Positions 54,420 to 64,000 of a stretch of 64,000 nt of DNA are shown here, piece by piece; within the stretch, counting starts at the first letter, position 1, and each line of letters opens with the position of its first letter. The notes under the pieces were generated by a model that was not told where the DNA came from, did no database searches, and saw nothing but the letters and a program-made list of their open reading frames with translations. A program made the translations under genes and the position numbers. This stretch comes from Microbacterium sufflavum (GTDB lineage: Bacteria > Actinomycetota > Actinomycetes > Actinomycetales > Microbacteriaceae), in assembly GCF_023091155.1 (NCBI RefSeq), contig NZ_JAHWXK010000001.1, forward strand, positions 1,426,001 to 1,490,000. The letters are read 5' to 3'.

Positions 54420-55697
54420 ATGTCCGAGCAGTCCACCGCCGCCCTCTCCCCGGAGGACGAGGCCCGCGCCGCCCACGCGAAGAAGCGCGCGGGACGCAGT
54501 GCCGTCATCGGCGCCATCTTCCTCATGGCCACGAGCGCCATCGGGCCCGGCTTCATCACGCAGACCGCCACCTTCACGGCGCAGATGGGGGCCGCGTTCG
54601 CGTTCGCGATCCTGGTGTCGATCCTGGTCGACATCGCGGTGCAGCTGAACATCTGGCGCATGATCACCTCCTCGGGCAAGCGCGCCGGCGAGCTCGCCAA
54701 CAGCGCCATCCCGTTCTCCGGGCACGTCATCGCCGTGCTCGTGGTGATCGGCGGCCTCGCGTTCAACATCGGCAACATCGCCGGGGGTGGCCTCGGTCTC
54801 AACGCCCTGCTCGGCATCGACCCGAAGATCGGCGGCGCACTCACCGCGGCGCTCGCGATCATCATCTTCCTGGTGAAGAAGGCCGGCAAGGTGATGGACG
54901 TCGTGCTCATCGTCCTCGGCATCGGCATGATCGTGATGACCGTGGTCGTCGCCCTGATCGCCCAGCCGCCCATCGGCGACGCGCTGCGGCAGACGTTCGT
55001 GCCCGACCAGCTCAACTTCGCCACCATCACCACCATCGTCGGCGGCACCGTCGGCGGCTACATCACCTACTCCGGTGCGCACCGCTACCTCGACTCCGGC
55101 CACGTCGGCCCGCAGTACGCGAAGCCCGTCATGCGCGCCGCGGCCAACGGCATCCTCGTCACCGGCATCATGCGGTACGTGCTGTTCCTCGCCATCCTCG
55201 GGGTCGTCGCCTCCGGTGTGGCACTCGACCTCTCGTCGCAGGCCGCGAACCCGGCCGGGCAGGCGTTCGGCGCCGTGCTGGGCGACGCGGGTCTGCGCAT
55301 CTTCGGCGCGATCTTCTGGGCCGCCGCAATCAGCTCCGTGATCGGCGCCGCCTACACCTCGGCCACGTTCCTGTCGACGTTCACCGCGAAGCTGCACGGC
55401 GGCTGGCCCCTGCAGCTCGCGACCGTCGCCTTCATCGTCGTCTCGCTCGGGGTCTACCTCGCGATCGGCACGGCCCCCGCGGCGATCCTCGTGTTCGTCG
55501 GCGGCTTCAACGGCCTGATCCTGCCGATCGGCCTCACGGTGTTCATGTACATCGGCTGGTTCCGGCGCGACCTGCTCGGCGACCGGAAGTACCCGATGTG
55601 GCTGCTGATCGCCGGTACCGTCGTGACCGCCCTCACCTGGTACATGGGTGCCGTCTCGATCGGCCCCATCTTCGCCTTCCTCGGAATCGGAGCGTGA
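54420..55697 (+). CDS. NRAMP-fold permease without the metal-binding motif (YcsG-like)
   Basis: 425 residues, eleven helices. In place of the DPGN metal motif of helix 1 it has GPGF (42-45, [11 protein letters not shown]), and helix 6 has [12 protein letters not shown]. It resembles NRAMP-related carriers found beside pxp genes, like ycsG beside ycsF in Bacillus. The lost Asp and Asn argue against Mn2+/Fe2+ transport. With pxp genes directly downstream, 5-oxoproline or a related acid is a plausible cargo (inference). Confidence 0.75.
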   Translation: MSEQSTAALSPEDEARAAHAKKRAGRSAVIGAIFLMATSAIGPGFITQTATFTAQMGAAFAFAILVSILVDIAVQLNIWRMITSSGKRAGELANSAIPFSGHVIAVLVVIGGLAFNIGNIAGGGLGLNALLGIDPKIGGALTAALAIIIFLVKKAGKVMDVVLIVLGIGMIVMTVVVALIAQPPIGDALRQTFVPDQLNFATITTIVGGTVGGYITYSGAHRYLDSGHVGPQYAKPVMRAAANGILVTGIMRYVLFLAILGVVASGVALDLSSQAANPAGQAFGAVLGDAGLRIFGAIFWAAAISSVIGAAYTSATFLSTFTAKLHGGWPLQLATVAFIVVSLGVYLAIGTAPAAILVFVGGFNGLILPIGLTVFMYIGWFRRDLLGDRKYPMWLLIAGTVVTALTWYMGAVSIGPIFAFLGIGA

Positions 55698-55699
55698 CG

Positions 55700-56464
55700 A
55701 TGGCGACCATCGACCTGAACTCGGACCTCGGCGAGAACGTCCCCGACCGGATCGTCAGCGACGACGCCAGCATGCTGCGCATCGTCACGAGTGCGAACGT
55801 GTCGTGCGGTTTCCACGCCGGCAGCCCCGAGGGCATCCGCGAGACGCTCGCTGCGGCCGTGGCGGGAGGCGTCGTGATCGGCGCGCACCCCGGCTACCGC
55901 GACTACGAGAACTTCGGGCGCACGAAGGTCGACATCGACTCCGCGACGCTCCAGGCCCACGTCGAGTACCAGCTCGGCGCACTCCTGGGGCTCGCGGCCG
56001 CGGTGGGCGGTCGGGTCTCGTACGTCAAACCCCACGGCGCGCTCTACAACACGATCGCCCGCGACGAGCGGCAGTCGAAAGACGTGGTGGCGGCGATCCG
56101 TGCGGTCGACCCCTCGCTCGTGCTGCTCGGGCTCGCGGGAGGCGTGGTGCTCGACGTCGCACAGCGGGCGGGGCTCGCGGTGGCCGCTGAGGCCTTCGCC
56201 GACCGCGCCTACCAGCCGGACGGACAGCTCGTGTCGCGCACCGAGGAGGGCGCCGTGCTGCACGACCCGACCGCGGTCGCCGAGCGCATGGTGCGCCTCG
56301 CCGCCGACGGCGTGATCCGGGCGATCGACGGCACCGACGTCGCGGTGTCCGCCCAGTCCATCTGCGTGCACGGCGACAGCCCCGGCTCGGTCGCGATGGC
56401 CGCCGAGACGAAGCGCCTGCTGCAGGCCGAGGGCATCACGATCGCCCCGTTCGCCGGAGTCTGA
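55700..56464 (+). CDS. pxpA: PxpA, LamB/YcsF-family 5-oxoprolinase subunit
   Basis: 254 residues. [50 protein letters not shown] and [15 protein letters not shown] are LamB/YcsF signatures. PxpA acts with PxpB and PxpC in ATP-dependent opening of 5-oxoproline to glutamate. ATG 55700 has GGAG seven nt upstream; GTG 55694, overlapping the permease stop, is an alternative. Confidence 0.93.
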   Translation: MATIDLNSDLGENVPDRIVSDDASMLRIVTSANVSCGFHAGSPEGIRETLAAAVAGGVVIGAHPGYRDYENFGRTKVDIDSATLQAHVEYQLGALLGLAAAVGGRVSYVKPHGALYNTIARDERQSKDVVAAIRAVDPSLVLLGLAGGVVLDVAQRAGLAVAAEAFADRAYQPDGQLVSRTEEGAVLHDPTAVAERMVRLAADGVIRAIDGTDVAVSAQSICVHGDSPGSVAMAAETKRLLQAEGITIAPFAGV

Positions 56465-56465
56465 C

Positions 56466-57266
56466 ATGGCCGTGCTCGCGACCCCCGACCAGCTCACCGC
56501 TGCGCGCGCCGCCCGCGCCGCGCACCGGGCGGGACACTCCGCGCCCACCAGCGGCGTCGCGCCGGGACTGACGCAGGCGAACCTCATCGCCGTGCCGGCC
56601 GACTGGGCGTTCGAGACGCTGCTGTACGCGCAGCGCAACCCGAAGCCCTGCCCCGTGCTCGAGGTGATCGAGCAGGGCCAGGTGGAGTCACGGCTGGCGC
56701 CGGGCAGCGACATCCGCACCGACATCGGCCGTTACCGCATCTGGCGCGACGGCGAGCTCGCGGAGGAGGTGACCGACGCGACGGCCGCGTGGGCCGAGCA
56801 GCCCGACCTCGTCGCGTTCCTCATCGGCTGCAGCTTCACGTTCGAGACCGGTCTCGTCGAGGCGGGCATCCCCATCCGTCACCAGGAGCTCGGGCGCAAC
56901 GTGCCGATGTACCGCACGGCCGTGGACTGCGCGCCGGCCGGACGGCTGCGCGGCGAGATGGTCGTGTCGATGCGCCCGATCCCCGCGGACCGCGTGGCCG
57001 ACGCCGTGCAGATCTCCGCCCGCACGCCGGCCGTGCACGGCGCACCCGTGCACATCGGCGACCCGGCCTCGCTGGGCATCACCGACCTGTCGACCCCGGA
57101 CTTCGGCGACGCCCCCGAGCTGCGCGACGGCGAGATCCCCGTGTTCTGGGCCTGCGGTGTGACCCCGCAGGCGGCGATCATGGCGTCGAAGCCGCCGTTC
57201 GCCGTGACACACGCTCCCGGTTACATGTTCGTGACCGACGTGCCGGATGCGGAGTACCGGGTCTGA
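56466..57266 (+). CDS. DUF1445-family protein (putative hydro-lyase)
   Basis: 266 residues with the family motifs [51 protein letters not shown] and [19 protein letters not shown] plus a C-terminal TDVPD. These proteins are commonly annotated as putative hydro-lyases; a relative, ycsI, lies in the Bacillus ycsF-kip cluster. One nt separates its ATG from the pxpA stop, and its stop shares one base with the next start, so it is in the pxp operon. Confidence 0.85.
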   Translation: MAVLATPDQLTAARAARAAHRAGHSAPTSGVAPGLTQANLIAVPADWAFETLLYAQRNPKPCPVLEVIEQGQVESRLAPGSDIRTDIGRYRIWRDGELAEEVTDATAAWAEQPDLVAFLIGCSFTFETGLVEAGIPIRHQELGRNVPMYRTAVDCAPAGRLRGEMVVSMRPIPADRVADAVQISARTPAVHGAPVHIGDPASLGITDLSTPDFGDAPELRDGEIPVFWACGVTPQAAIMASKPPFAVTHAPGYMFVTDVPDAEYRV

Positions 57267-58846
57267 TGCGCATCCTCACGGCCTCCGACGGCGCGCTCCT
57301 GGTCGAGGCGGACGACCTCGAACAGGCCATGCGACTCAACCTCGCGTGGGACGGCGTGCCCGGCGTGGTCGAGCGCATCCCCGGCGCGCGCACGGTGCTG
57401 GTGCGCTACGACCCGCTGCGCACCACGGCCGCCGCGCTCGCCGGGGTGCTCGCCGCGACCGAGGTCGACGCCGCCGAGCTCCCCGATGCGGGCGAGGTCG
57501 AGGTGCCGGTGCGCTACGACGGGGAAGACCTCGACGAGACGGCGACGCTGCTCGGGGTGTCGGCGGAAGAGCTCGTCGCGCGTCACCTCGCGGCCGACTG
57601 GCGGGTCGCGTTCTCGGGCTTCGCGCCCGGCTTCGGCTATGCGGTGAGCGACGACGCGCTGTTCGACGTGCCGCGCCGCTCGTCGCCGCGCACGCGCGTG
57701 CCCGCGGGCTCGGTCGCGCTCGCCGGAGCCTTCAGCGGCGTGTACCCCCGCGAGAGCCCCGGCGGCTGGCAGCTGATCGGCCGCACCGACCTGGCCATGT
57801 GGGACATCGACCGCGACCCTCCCGCACTGTTCGCACCCGGGCGGCGGGTGCGGTTCGTGCGGGCTGAGCGGGCCGCGGTCGTCGCGTCGGCCGAGAGCGC
57901 CGGCGGCGCGGATCCGCGCGGCGGAGAAGCCTCCGCGACCCAGGGGGCGCGCGCTCCCGGGGCCCCCGCGGTGGAGGTCGTGCGCTCGTCGCTGCAGCTG
58001 CTCGTGCAGGACGAGGGTCGCGCGGGCTATGCCGCCCTGGGCGTCTCGGCCTCCGGCATCGCGGACCGGGTGGCCCTGCGCGACGCCAACCGCGCGGTCG
58101 GCAACCCCTCCGCCGCTGCCGTCCTGGAGTGCGTGGGCGGTGCGGTGCTGCGGTTCCACGGAGCCGGGGTGGCCGCGGTGGCCGGAGCGACCGGGGTCCT
58201 CACCCTCACGGACGCCGTCGGCGTGCCGCGCGACATGGCCCCCGGGGCACCGTTCGCCACGGTCGACGGCGACGAGCTCACCCTCGGTCACCCCGAGCGC
58301 GGGCTGCGCTTCGTGATCGCCGTGCGCGGCGGGATCGACGTCGCCCCGGCGCTCGACAGCCGCGCCAGCGACACCCTCGCCGGGCTCGGCCCGCGGCCCC
58401 TCGCGGCGGGCGATGTCGTGCCGATCGGCACGGCCCCGGTGAGCTCGGTGGATCCGGTCGTCCTGCCGCGCGACCTTCCCGCCCCGGGCGACACCGTGGC
58501 GCTCGAGATCACGCTCGGCCCGCGCGACGACTGGTTCACCGCGGCCGGGGTCGCCGCGCTCACCGGTCAGGAGTGGACGGTGACGCCGCGCTCCGACCGC
58601 GTCGGCATCCGGCTGCACGGCGAGGTGCCGCTGGAGCGCGCCGTGGGCGGGGAGCTGCCCAGCGAGGGCGCGGTGACCGGCGCGATCCAGGTGCCGCCGG
58701 ACGGTCAGCCCGTGCTGTTCCTCCCCGATCATCCGCTCACGGGCGGCTACCCCATCATCGGCGCACTCACCGACCGCAGCCTCGACCTCGCCGCGCAGCT
58801 CCCGCCGGGGGTGCACGTGCGCTTCATCGTGAAGGAGACCCCATGA
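57266..58846 (+). CDS. PxpB-PxpC fusion (KipI-KipA-like 5-oxoprolinase subunits)
   Basis: 526 residues. Residues 1-205 are PxpB/KipI (CT_C_D/AHS1): [63 protein letters not shown]. An Ala/Gly linker (about 210-235) leads to PxpC/KipA (CT_A_B/AHS2; about 237-526): [76 protein letters not shown]. Both halves are homologous to the carboxyltransferase part of urea carboxylase. They are usually separate genes. Confidence 0.92.
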   Translation: MRILTASDGALLVEADDLEQAMRLNLAWDGVPGVVERIPGARTVLVRYDPLRTTAAALAGVLAATEVDAAELPDAGEVEVPVRYDGEDLDETATLLGVSAEELVARHLAADWRVAFSGFAPGFGYAVSDDALFDVPRRSSPRTRVPAGSVALAGAFSGVYPRESPGGWQLIGRTDLAMWDIDRDPPALFAPGRRVRFVRAERAAVVASAESAGGADPRGGEASATQGARAPGAPAVEVVRSSLQLLVQDEGRAGYAALGVSASGIADRVALRDANRAVGNPSAAAVLECVGGAVLRFHGAGVAAVAGATGVLTLTDAVGVPRDMAPGAPFATVDGDELTLGHPERGLRFVIAVRGGIDVAPALDSRASDTLAGLGPRPLAAGDVVPIGTAPVSSVDPVVLPRDLPAPGDTVALEITLGPRDDWFTAAGVAALTGQEWTVTPRSDRVGIRLHGEVPLERAVGGELPSEGAVTGAIQVPPDGQPVLFLPDHPLTGGYPIIGALTDRSLDLAAQLPPGVHVRFIVKETP

Positions 58847-60555
58847 CCCGTGTGCTCATCGCCAACCGCGGCGAGATCGCGGTGCGCGTGATCCGCGCCT
58901 GCGCCGAGGCCGGATACACGTCGGTCGCCGTGTACGCCGATCAGGATGCGGATGCGCTGCACGTGCGGCTCGCCGACGAGGCCGTCGGCCTGGGCGGTGA
59001 CACGGCCGCGAGCACCTACCTATCGGTCGAGGCGCTGATCGACGCCGCGCGCCGCAGCGGGGCCGACGCGGTGCACCCCGGCTACGGCTTCCTCTCCGAG
59101 AGCGCGGCGTTCGCGCGGGCTGTCGAGGGCGCGGGGCTGGTGTGGATCGGCCCGTCGCCGGAGAGCATCGACGCCCTCGGCGACAAGATGACCGCGCGGC
59201 GCATCGCCCAGCGGGTCGGCGCACCCCTCGCGGCCGGCACCGACGAGCCGCTCTCCGGCCCGGAGGAGGCCGTGGCCTTCGCCGAGGAGCACGGGCTGCC
59301 GATCGCCATCAAGGCCGCGTTCGGCGGGGGCGGCCGCGGCCTCAAGGTCGTGCGGGAGCTGTCCGAGGTGGCGGCGGCGTTCGAGGCGGCGACGCGGGAG
59401 GCCGTGGCCGCGTTCGGTCGCGGCGAGTGCTTCGTGGAGCGGTTCCTGGAGCGCCCCCGGCACATCGAGGTGCAGGTGCTGGGAGACGGCCGCGGCGGCG
59501 TGGTCGTGGTGGGCGACCGCGACTGCTCGATGCAGCGGCGCAACCAGAAGCTGATCGAGGAGGCACCGGCACCCGCACTCGCTCCGGAGCAGCGGTCGGC
59601 GATCCACGAGGCGGCGCGGGCGATCTGCGCCGAGGTGCAGTACCGCGGGGCGGGCACCGTGGAGTTCCTGCTCGCGGCCGACGGCACGATCTCGTTCCTC
59701 GAGGTCAACACGCGCCTCCAGGTCGAGCATCCGGTGACGGAGGAGGTCACGGGCACCGACCTCGTGCGCGAGCAGTTCCGCATCGCGTTCGGCGAGGGGC
59801 CGTCGTTCACCGAGACCCCGCGGCCGTCGGGTCACGCGTTCGAGTTCCGCATCAACGCGGAAGACCCCGGTCGCGGGTTCCTTCCCAGCCCGGGGCGGGT
59901 CGAGGCGCTGCGCATCCCCGGCGGCCCCGGCGTGCGATGGGACAGCGGCATCGAGGCGGGCGACGTGGTGCAGCCCGCGTTCGACTCCCTGATCGCCAAG
60001 CTCATCGTGCACGCGGACACCCGGGAGGCCGCCCTCGTGCGAGCACGCCGGGCGCTGCGCGAGCTCGCCGTCGACGGCCCGGCGACCGTGATCCCGTTCG
60101 ACCTCCGCGCGATCGACGACCCCGCGTTCGCGACCGACACCTTCGGGGTGCACACGCAGTGGATCGAGACGGTGCTGCTGCCCGCGCTCGACGCGCAGCC
60201 GCGACCGGCGGTCGCACCGGTGTCCGGGCTGCAGCGGTTCCCCGTGGAGGTCGATGGCCGCCGGGTCGTGCTCGGGCTGCCCGCGGAGCTGCTGGCGGGG
60301 ATCGGCCGTCCGGCGACGGAGGCGGCACCGGAGCCTGCGGCGGACGCGTCCGAGCTCCGGACTCCCGCGCCGGGCACGCTCGTGCGGTGGCTGCTCGACG
60401 ACGGCGCGGAGGTCGCGGCGGGCGACCCGGTGGCCGTGCTCGACGCGATGAAGATGGAGACGACGGTCACCGCGCACCGCCCCGGCACTCTCACCCGCCG
60501 CGCGGAGACCGGCGCGACCGTCGCGCCCGACGCCGTCCTCGCCACGATCGCCTGA
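58843..60555 (+). CDS. Biotin carboxylase with C-terminal biotin carrier domain
   Basis: 570 residues. Biotin carboxylase (1-450): [44 protein letters not shown] (ATP loop), [39 protein letters not shown]. The biotinyl domain (about 500-570) has Lys537 in DAMKME. It makes carboxybiotin from bicarbonate and ATP. No acyl-CoA carboxyltransferase gene is present, and its ATG overlaps the PxpB-PxpC stop (ATGA), which suggests that pair as the acceptor half. Confidence 0.92.
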   Translation: MTRVLIANRGEIAVRVIRACAEAGYTSVAVYADQDADALHVRLADEAVGLGGDTAASTYLSVEALIDAARRSGADAVHPGYGFLSESAAFARAVEGAGLVWIGPSPESIDALGDKMTARRIAQRVGAPLAAGTDEPLSGPEEAVAFAEEHGLPIAIKAAFGGGGRGLKVVRELSEVAAAFEAATREAVAAFGRGECFVERFLERPRHIEVQVLGDGRGGVVVVGDRDCSMQRRNQKLIEEAPAPALAPEQRSAIHEAARAICAEVQYRGAGTVEFLLAADGTISFLEVNTRLQVEHPVTEEVTGTDLVREQFRIAFGEGPSFTETPRPSGHAFEFRINAEDPGRGFLPSPGRVEALRIPGGPGVRWDSGIEAGDVVQPAFDSLIAKLIVHADTREAALVRARRALRELAVDGPATVIPFDLRAIDDPAFATDTFGVHTQWIETVLLPALDAQPRPAVAPVSGLQRFPVEVDGRRVVLGLPAELLAGIGRPATEAAPEPAADASELRTPAPGTLVRWLLDDGAEVAAGDPVAVLDAMKMETTVTAHRPGTLTRRAETGATVAPDAVLATIA

Positions 60556-60560
60556 CCCCC

Positions 60561-60605
60561 GTCCTCCCGTCCCCCGCCCTCCCGTCCCCCGTCCTCCCGC
60601 CCCCG
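60561..60605. repeat. Three tandem 15-bp C-rich repeats
   Basis: GTCCTCCCGTCCCCC, GCCCTCCCGTCCCCC and GTCCTCCCGCCCCCG lie end to end just after the biotin carboxylase stop. Strong strand bias (almost no G outside the unit starts) may form G-quadruplex on the minus strand or simply be slippage-prone spacer. Confidence 0.6.
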
Positions 60606-60641
60606 CCCGCCCCGCCCCCGCCCGACCGGCGCGTGGGAGTG

Positions 60642-60681
60642 CGAAAACGCACCTCCGACGTGCGTGGGAGGTGCGTTTTCG
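60642..60681. terminator. Bidirectional intrinsic terminator
   Basis: A perfect 15-bp inverted repeat: CGAAAACGCACCTCC (60642-60656) and GGAGGTGCGTTTTCG (60667-60681), ten-nt loop. The stem ends in A4/T4 so that either transcript gets a U-tract. It lies between the convergent biotin carboxylase and uracil permease genes. Confidence 0.85.
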
Positions 60682-60719
60682 ATCCCGACAGTGGACGGGA
60701 CGGGACGGGACCCCGGGCG

Positions 60720-62075
60720 TTACGCGGGGTCGCCGCCCAGGGGGCCGACGGGCTCAAGGGGCTTCGGGTCGTCGGCGCCGGTCTTGCGGGCGCGGGCGAT
60801 CAGGTTGCCCAGGTGGTAGATGAGCAGCGCCGCGACGGTGCCGAGGACGATGCCGCCGAACGCGAAGTCGCCGAGCTGCATCGAGAACCCGGCGATGCCG
60901 ATCACGAGCGACACCGCGGCCGTGTACTGGTTGACCGGGCGCGAGAAGTCCACGCGGCTGTCGACCCAGATCTTGATGCCGATGATGCCGATCAGGCCGT
61001 ACAGGGCCGTGGTCGCGCCGCCCAGCACGCCGGCGGGGATCGAGTTGAACACCTCGCCGACCTTGGGGGAGAACGCGAGCAGGATCGCGAAGAGGCCGGC
61101 CACCCAGTAGACGGCGGTCGAGTACACGCGGGTCGCGGCCATCACGCCGATGTTCTCGCCGTAGGTCGTGGTGCCCGAGCCGCCGAAGCCGCCCGCGATC
61201 GTGGTCGCGACGCCGTCGGCGATCAGTGCGCGGCCGGTGTGCTTGTTGATCGACGGGTCCTCGGTCATGGTCGCGACGCCGCGCACGTGGCCGACGTTCT
61301 CGGCGATGAGCACGAGCACGACCGGCAGGAACATCGCGATGGTCGACCACGTGCCCGGCTCGACGAAGTCGGGGAGCTGGAAGTGCGGCAGGCCGACCCA
61401 GGGTGCCTCGGCGATGAGCTCGGCCGGTGTCTTGCCGCCGCGGAGGGCGTTGGGCACGTCGAACGAGCCGGTGAACGCGGCCCAGATGAAGCCGACCGCG
61501 ACGCCGAGGAAGATCGAGATGCGGCCGAGGAAGCCGCGGAACAGCACCGCGAACAGGATGATCGCGACGAGGGTGATGGTCGCGGTCACCGGGTCGAGCT
61601 GGAAGTTGCTCCACGCGGTGGGGGCGAGGTTGAAGCCGATCAGGGCGACGATGGCCCCTGCGACCACCGGGGGCATGAGCGCGTCGACCCATCGCAGCCC
61701 GGCGAACTGCACGACGAGCCCGACGACGGCGAGGAGCACGCCGACCGCGACGACGCCCGCGAGCGCCGAGCCGGTGCCACCCGCGGCGACGGCGGCCGTG
61801 ATCGGGGCGATGAACGCGAACGAGGAGCCGAGGTAGCTGGGCAGCTGGTTCTTCGTGATGAGCAGGAAGATGAGGGTGCCGAGGCCGCTGAACAGCAGGG
61901 TCGTCGAGACCGGGAAGCCCGTCAGCGTCGGCACGAGGAAGGTGGCGCCGAACATCGCGACGACGTGCTGGAGTCCGATCGCGACGGTGGCGGACCAGCT
62001 CAGGCGCTCGTCGGGACGGACGACCGCGCCGGCCTCGACCGTGCGTCCGTTTCCGTGCAGCTTCCACAGGGCCAT
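60720..62075 (-). CDS. uraA: NCS2 uracil permease
   Basis: 451 residues, about 14 helices. QHVVAMFGATFLVPTLTG, LPSYLGSSFAFIAP, AENVGHVRG and GGSGTTTYGENIG (conserved Glu residues in substrate helices) place it in the UraA/PyrP group of the SLC23 family, importing uracil with H+. GAGGAG precedes the ATG. Xanthine transport is possible but less likely from the AENVGH motif. Confidence 0.88.
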   Translation of the reverse strand: MALWKLHGNGRTVEAGAVVRPDERLSWSATVAIGLQHVVAMFGATFLVPTLTGFPVSTTLLFSGLGTLIFLLITKNQLPSYLGSSFAFIAPITAAVAAGGTGSALAGVVAVGVLLAVVGLVVQFAGLRWVDALMPPVVAGAIVALIGFNLAPTAWSNFQLDPVTATITLVAIILFAVLFRGFLGRISIFLGVAVGFIWAAFTGSFDVPNALRGGKTPAELIAEAPWVGLPHFQLPDFVEPGTWSTIAMFLPVVLVLIAENVGHVRGVATMTEDPSINKHTGRALIADGVATTIAGGFGGSGTTTYGENIGVMAATRVYSTAVYWVAGLFAILLAFSPKVGEVFNSIPAGVLGGATTALYGLIGIIGIKIWVDSRVDFSRPVNQYTAAVSLVIGIAGFSMQLGDFAFGGIVLGTVAALLIYHLGNLIARARKTGADDPKPLEPVGPLGGDPA

Positions 62076-62116
62076 GCGGGCTCCTCAGGGTTCGGGGGTG
62101 GCGGGAGTGCTGAAGA

Positions 62117-62139
62117 AACACTACCGATTCCTGAGTGTT
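62117..62139 (-). promoter_or_regulatory. Inverted repeat over the uracil permease promoter
   Basis: AACACT (62117-62122) and AGTGTT (62134-62139) flank 11 bp. The minus-strand -10 candidate TAGTGT (62123-62118) lies inside one arm. A repressor site or a 5'-leader hairpin are both possible; the leader is too short for a known pyrimidine riboswitch. Confidence 0.35.
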
Positions 62140-62223
62140 GCCTGAGCGCCGATCGGCCAGCCGCTCCTCTACGCGGGTGACGACGTCAGCCCCACCGACG
62201 TGCGACGTGTGGAGTAGTCCGGC

Positions 62224-63099
62224 TCAGGCGCCCAGGCGGTCGATGAGTTCGCGGTAGCGCGCGGTCGTCCGGGCGACGACCTCGTCGGGCAGCGCGGGCG
62301 GCTCGCCCTGCTTGTCCCAGTTCGCGGCGAGCCAGTCGCGCACGATCTGCTTGTCGAAGCTCGCCATCCGCTCGGCCGGGGTGGTGCCGGTGCGCCAGGC
62401 CTCGGCGTCCCAGTACCGCGAGGAGTCGCTGGTGAGCACCTCGTCGGCGAGGCGCAGGGTGCCGTCGGCATCGGTGCCGAACTCGAACTTGGTGTCGGCC
62501 AGGATCAGGCCCCGCTCCTCGGCGATCGCCGCCGCCTTCGCGTACACGGCCAGGGAGGTGTCGCGCAGCTCGGCCGCTCGCTCGGCACCGACCAGCTCGA
62601 CGACGCGGTCGAACGTGATGTTCTCGTCGTGCTCGCCCATCGGCGCCTTGTACGCGGGGGTGAACAGCGGTTCGGGCAGCCGGTCGCCGTTGTGCAGGCC
62701 GTCCGGGAGGGTGATGCCGCACACCGTGCCGTGCTCCTGATACTCGGCCCAGCCGGAGCCGGTGATGTAGCCGCGCACGACGCACTCGATCGGGAGCATC
62801 TCCAGCGACTGGGCGAGCATCGCGCGGTCGGCGACCTCCTCGGGCAGCTCGCCCGGGGCCAGGTGGTTCGGCACGTCGAGCTGGGCGAACCACCAGCGGC
62901 TGAGGCGGGTGAGCAGGGCCCCCTTGTCGGTGATGCCGGGCGACAGCACCACGTCGAAGGCGCTCACCCGGTCGGAGGCGACGACGAGGATGCGGGTGTC
63001 GGCCGGGTCCTCCGAGGCGTAGAGGTCGCGGACCTTGCCGGAGTAGAGGTGTCGCCAACCGGGGATGCTCTGCGCGGTGCCTGCCGTGGGTGTGCTCAC
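62224..63099 (-). CDS. purC: SAICAR synthetase
   Basis: 291 residues, the longer purC form: HLYSGKVRDLYASED, VVASDRVSAFDVVLSPGITDKGALLTRLSRWWF, CVVRGYITGSGW and LILADTKFEFGTDADG. It joins aspartate to CAIR in purine synthesis. GTG 63099 lies six nt after GATAAT (63106-63111, minus) with no ribosome-binding site, so it is likely leaderless. Confidence 0.95.
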   Translation of the reverse strand: MSTPTAGTAQSIPGWRHLYSGKVRDLYASEDPADTRILVVASDRVSAFDVVLSPGITDKGALLTRLSRWWFAQLDVPNHLAPGELPEEVADRAMLAQSLEMLPIECVVRGYITGSGWAEYQEHGTVCGITLPDGLHNGDRLPEPLFTPAYKAPMGEHDENITFDRVVELVGAERAAELRDTSLAVYAKAAAIAEERGLILADTKFEFGTDADGTLRLADEVLTSDSSRYWDAEAWRTGTTPAERMASFDKQIVRDWLAANWDKQGEPPALPDEVVARTTARYRELIDRLGA

Positions 63100-63203
63100 C
63101 CGCCCATTATCCCGGTCTCCCGTGGCGGCGCCCGCACAGAAGTCAAGGGGAGCGCGGGCCGCGTGCTCCCGGGGCGAGGATCGCCGCATCGAAGGGAGCG
63201 GGT

Positions 63204-63416
63204 ATGACGAAGGATCTCGCGAAAGGCGATCGGGTGAGCTGGAACACGTCGCAGGGGCGCACGCGCGGCACGGTGGTCGAGAAGCGGACGAAGGACTTCA
63301 CGTTCGCGGGGCAGCACTTCACCGCCTCGGACGAGGAGCCGGCGTATCTCGTGGAGTCGGAGAAGAGCGGCGATCGTGCGGCGCACAAGGGCTCCGCTCT
63401 GCGTCGGCTGGGGTGA
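63204..63416 (+). CDS. DUF2945 small protein (TUDOR-like)
   Basis: 70 residues: LAKGDRVSWNTSQGRTRGTVVEKRTKDFTFAGQHFTASDEEPAYLVESEKSG.RAAHKGSALRRL is the typical DUF2945 (hypervirulence-associated TUDOR-domain) sequence, a small all-beta fold of unknown role. GAAGGGAG precedes the ATG 63204. Confidence 0.85.
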   Translation: MTKDLAKGDRVSWNTSQGRTRGTVVEKRTKDFTFAGQHFTASDEEPAYLVESEKSGDRAAHKGSALRRLG

Positions 63417-63471
63417 GACACCCGGAACCGGTATCGCCGCGCACGACGTGGCACGGGAGCCTGATCGGGCG

Positions 63472-63489
63472 TATAGTCCACATGGACTA
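63472..63489 (+). promoter_or_regulatory. PadR gene promoter with overlapping operator
   Basis: TATAGT (63472-63477) is a clear -10. It overlaps the inverted repeat TAGTCCACATGGACTA (63474-63489, arms TAGTCCA/TGGACTA). The PadR ATG lies 14 nt on, so the protein probably represses its own gene. Confidence 0.6.
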
Positions 63490-63503
63490 ATCGAGGTGGG
63501 GAC

Positions 63504-64000
63504 ATGGCGAAGGACCCGGTGGACGCGCTCACGCCGCTCGGCGTGATGGTGCTCGCGCTGCTGCGCGAGAGCGACATGCACCCCTACGAGATGGTCCGGC
63601 TGCTGCGCGCTCGGCACGACGATCGGCTCATCACCGTCACCAACGGCACGCTGTACCACACGGTCGCCCGGCTGCAGCGGGCGGGGCTGCTCGCCGAGGT
63701 CGGGACCGACCGCGACGGAAAGCGGCCGGAGCGCACGACCTACACGCTCACCGACGCGGGGCGCGAGACGGTGGTCTCCTGGGTGCGTCGCGCCCTGCCC
63801 CGCATCGATCGCGAGGTCGACGCCCGGGTCGCGCTCGCCGAGGCCCACAACCTCGAACGCACCGATGTCGTCGCGCTGCTCCACGACCGCCGCGCCGCCC
63901 TCCGGGACTCGCACGCGCTGCACCATGACGGGCTCCGCGGCGCCCGCACCAAGGGTGTCCCCGCCCAGGTCCTCGTCGAGATCGAGCGACAGGAGGCGCT
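63504..64000 (+). CDS. PadR-family regulator (C-terminus cut by window edge)
   Basis: The first 165 codons are visible. PadR winged helix: LTPLGVMVLALLRESDMHPYEMVRLL, TNGTLYHTVARLQRAGLLAEVG, ERTTYTLTDAGRETVVSWV; the C-terminal dimerisation helices follow (about 100 onward). PadR proteins often control drug efflux genes, which would lie to the right of the window. GAGGTGGGG precedes the ATG. Confidence 0.85.
   Translation, partial: MAKDPVDALTPLGVMVLALLRESDMHPYEMVRLLRARHDDRLITVTNGTLYHTVARLQRAGLLAEVGTDRDGKRPERTTYTLTDAGRETVVSWVRRALPRIDREVDARVALAEAHNLERTDVVALLHDRRAALRDSHALHHDGLRGARTKGVPAQVLVEIERQEA

Noticed and set aside
60556..60625. C-rich tandem repeats as a CRISPR-like or origin element
   Set aside because: Units are only 15 bp, contiguous and without spacers; no cas or replication genes nearby.

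Overview
The window is about 70% G+C and reads as chromosomal DNA of an actinobacterium, most likely a Microbacteriaceae member such as Microbacterium. This is inferred from codon use, the kdp-kimA-VanZ/RDD style of gene content, and many start codons lying 6-8 nt after a TANNNT box, as expected for leaderless mRNAs. I see no rRNA, tRNA, CRISPR array, phage or insertion sequence.

Layout: 1-831 is a truncated glycosyltransferase and 995-1813 a TspO-like membrane protein. 1795-9627 (minus) is a complete K+-pump operon: a 27-aa membrane ORF, kdpF, kdpA, kdpB, kdpC, kdpD and kdpE. 9.7-14.1 kb holds an ArsB/SLC13-type permease, a GNAT acetyltransferase, a divergent EamA exporter/MocR regulator pair and a small membrane protein. 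14.2-18.3 kb holds a KimA-like K+ symporter divergent from a VanZ-RDD protein, then an unknown membrane protein. 18.3-23.4 kb holds a NarL-type histidine kinase, an adjacent kinase homologue that has lost its catalytic residues, and a divergent response regulator. A small alarmone synthetase and a Cys-rich protein follow.

24.6-34.5 kb holds an M20 hydrolase and TetR regulator divergent from an Opp/Dpp-type ABC importer ending in a GH3 beta-glucosidase. 34.5-37.3 kb holds a flavin reductase and a persulfide-response cluster (CstR-like repressor, tiny Cys-rich protein, CoA-disulfide reductase-rhodanese). 37.3-45 kb holds a sulfatase, a LacI regulator with a GH13 alpha-glucosidase, an SDR enzyme and a secreted hydrolase-like protein. 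45.1-46.7 kb carries purQ, purS and apt. 46.8-52.7 kb is a second sugar regulon (CUT1 ABC importer, GH1 beta-glucosidase, LacI regulator). 52.9-53.6 kb is a TetR regulator.

53.6-60.6 kb is a 5-oxoproline (pyroglutamate) cluster: a FadR-type regulator divergent from an NRAMP-fold permease without the metal motif, pxpA, a DUF1445 gene, a pxpB-pxpC fusion and a biotin carboxylase-biotin carrier protein. The window ends with a uracil permease, purC, a DUF2945 protein and a truncated PadR regulator.

The main points for follow-up are: (i) an 11-bp phased direct-repeat array between kimA and the VanZ gene that recurs in shorter form upstream of kdp, suggesting one K+ regulon, perhaps under KdpE; (ii) the pxp cluster, whose parts together resemble a split urea-carboxylase-type enzyme; (iii) the pseudo-histidine kinase; (iv) a palindromic hairpin repeat placed after the binding-protein gene in both sugar ABC operons.
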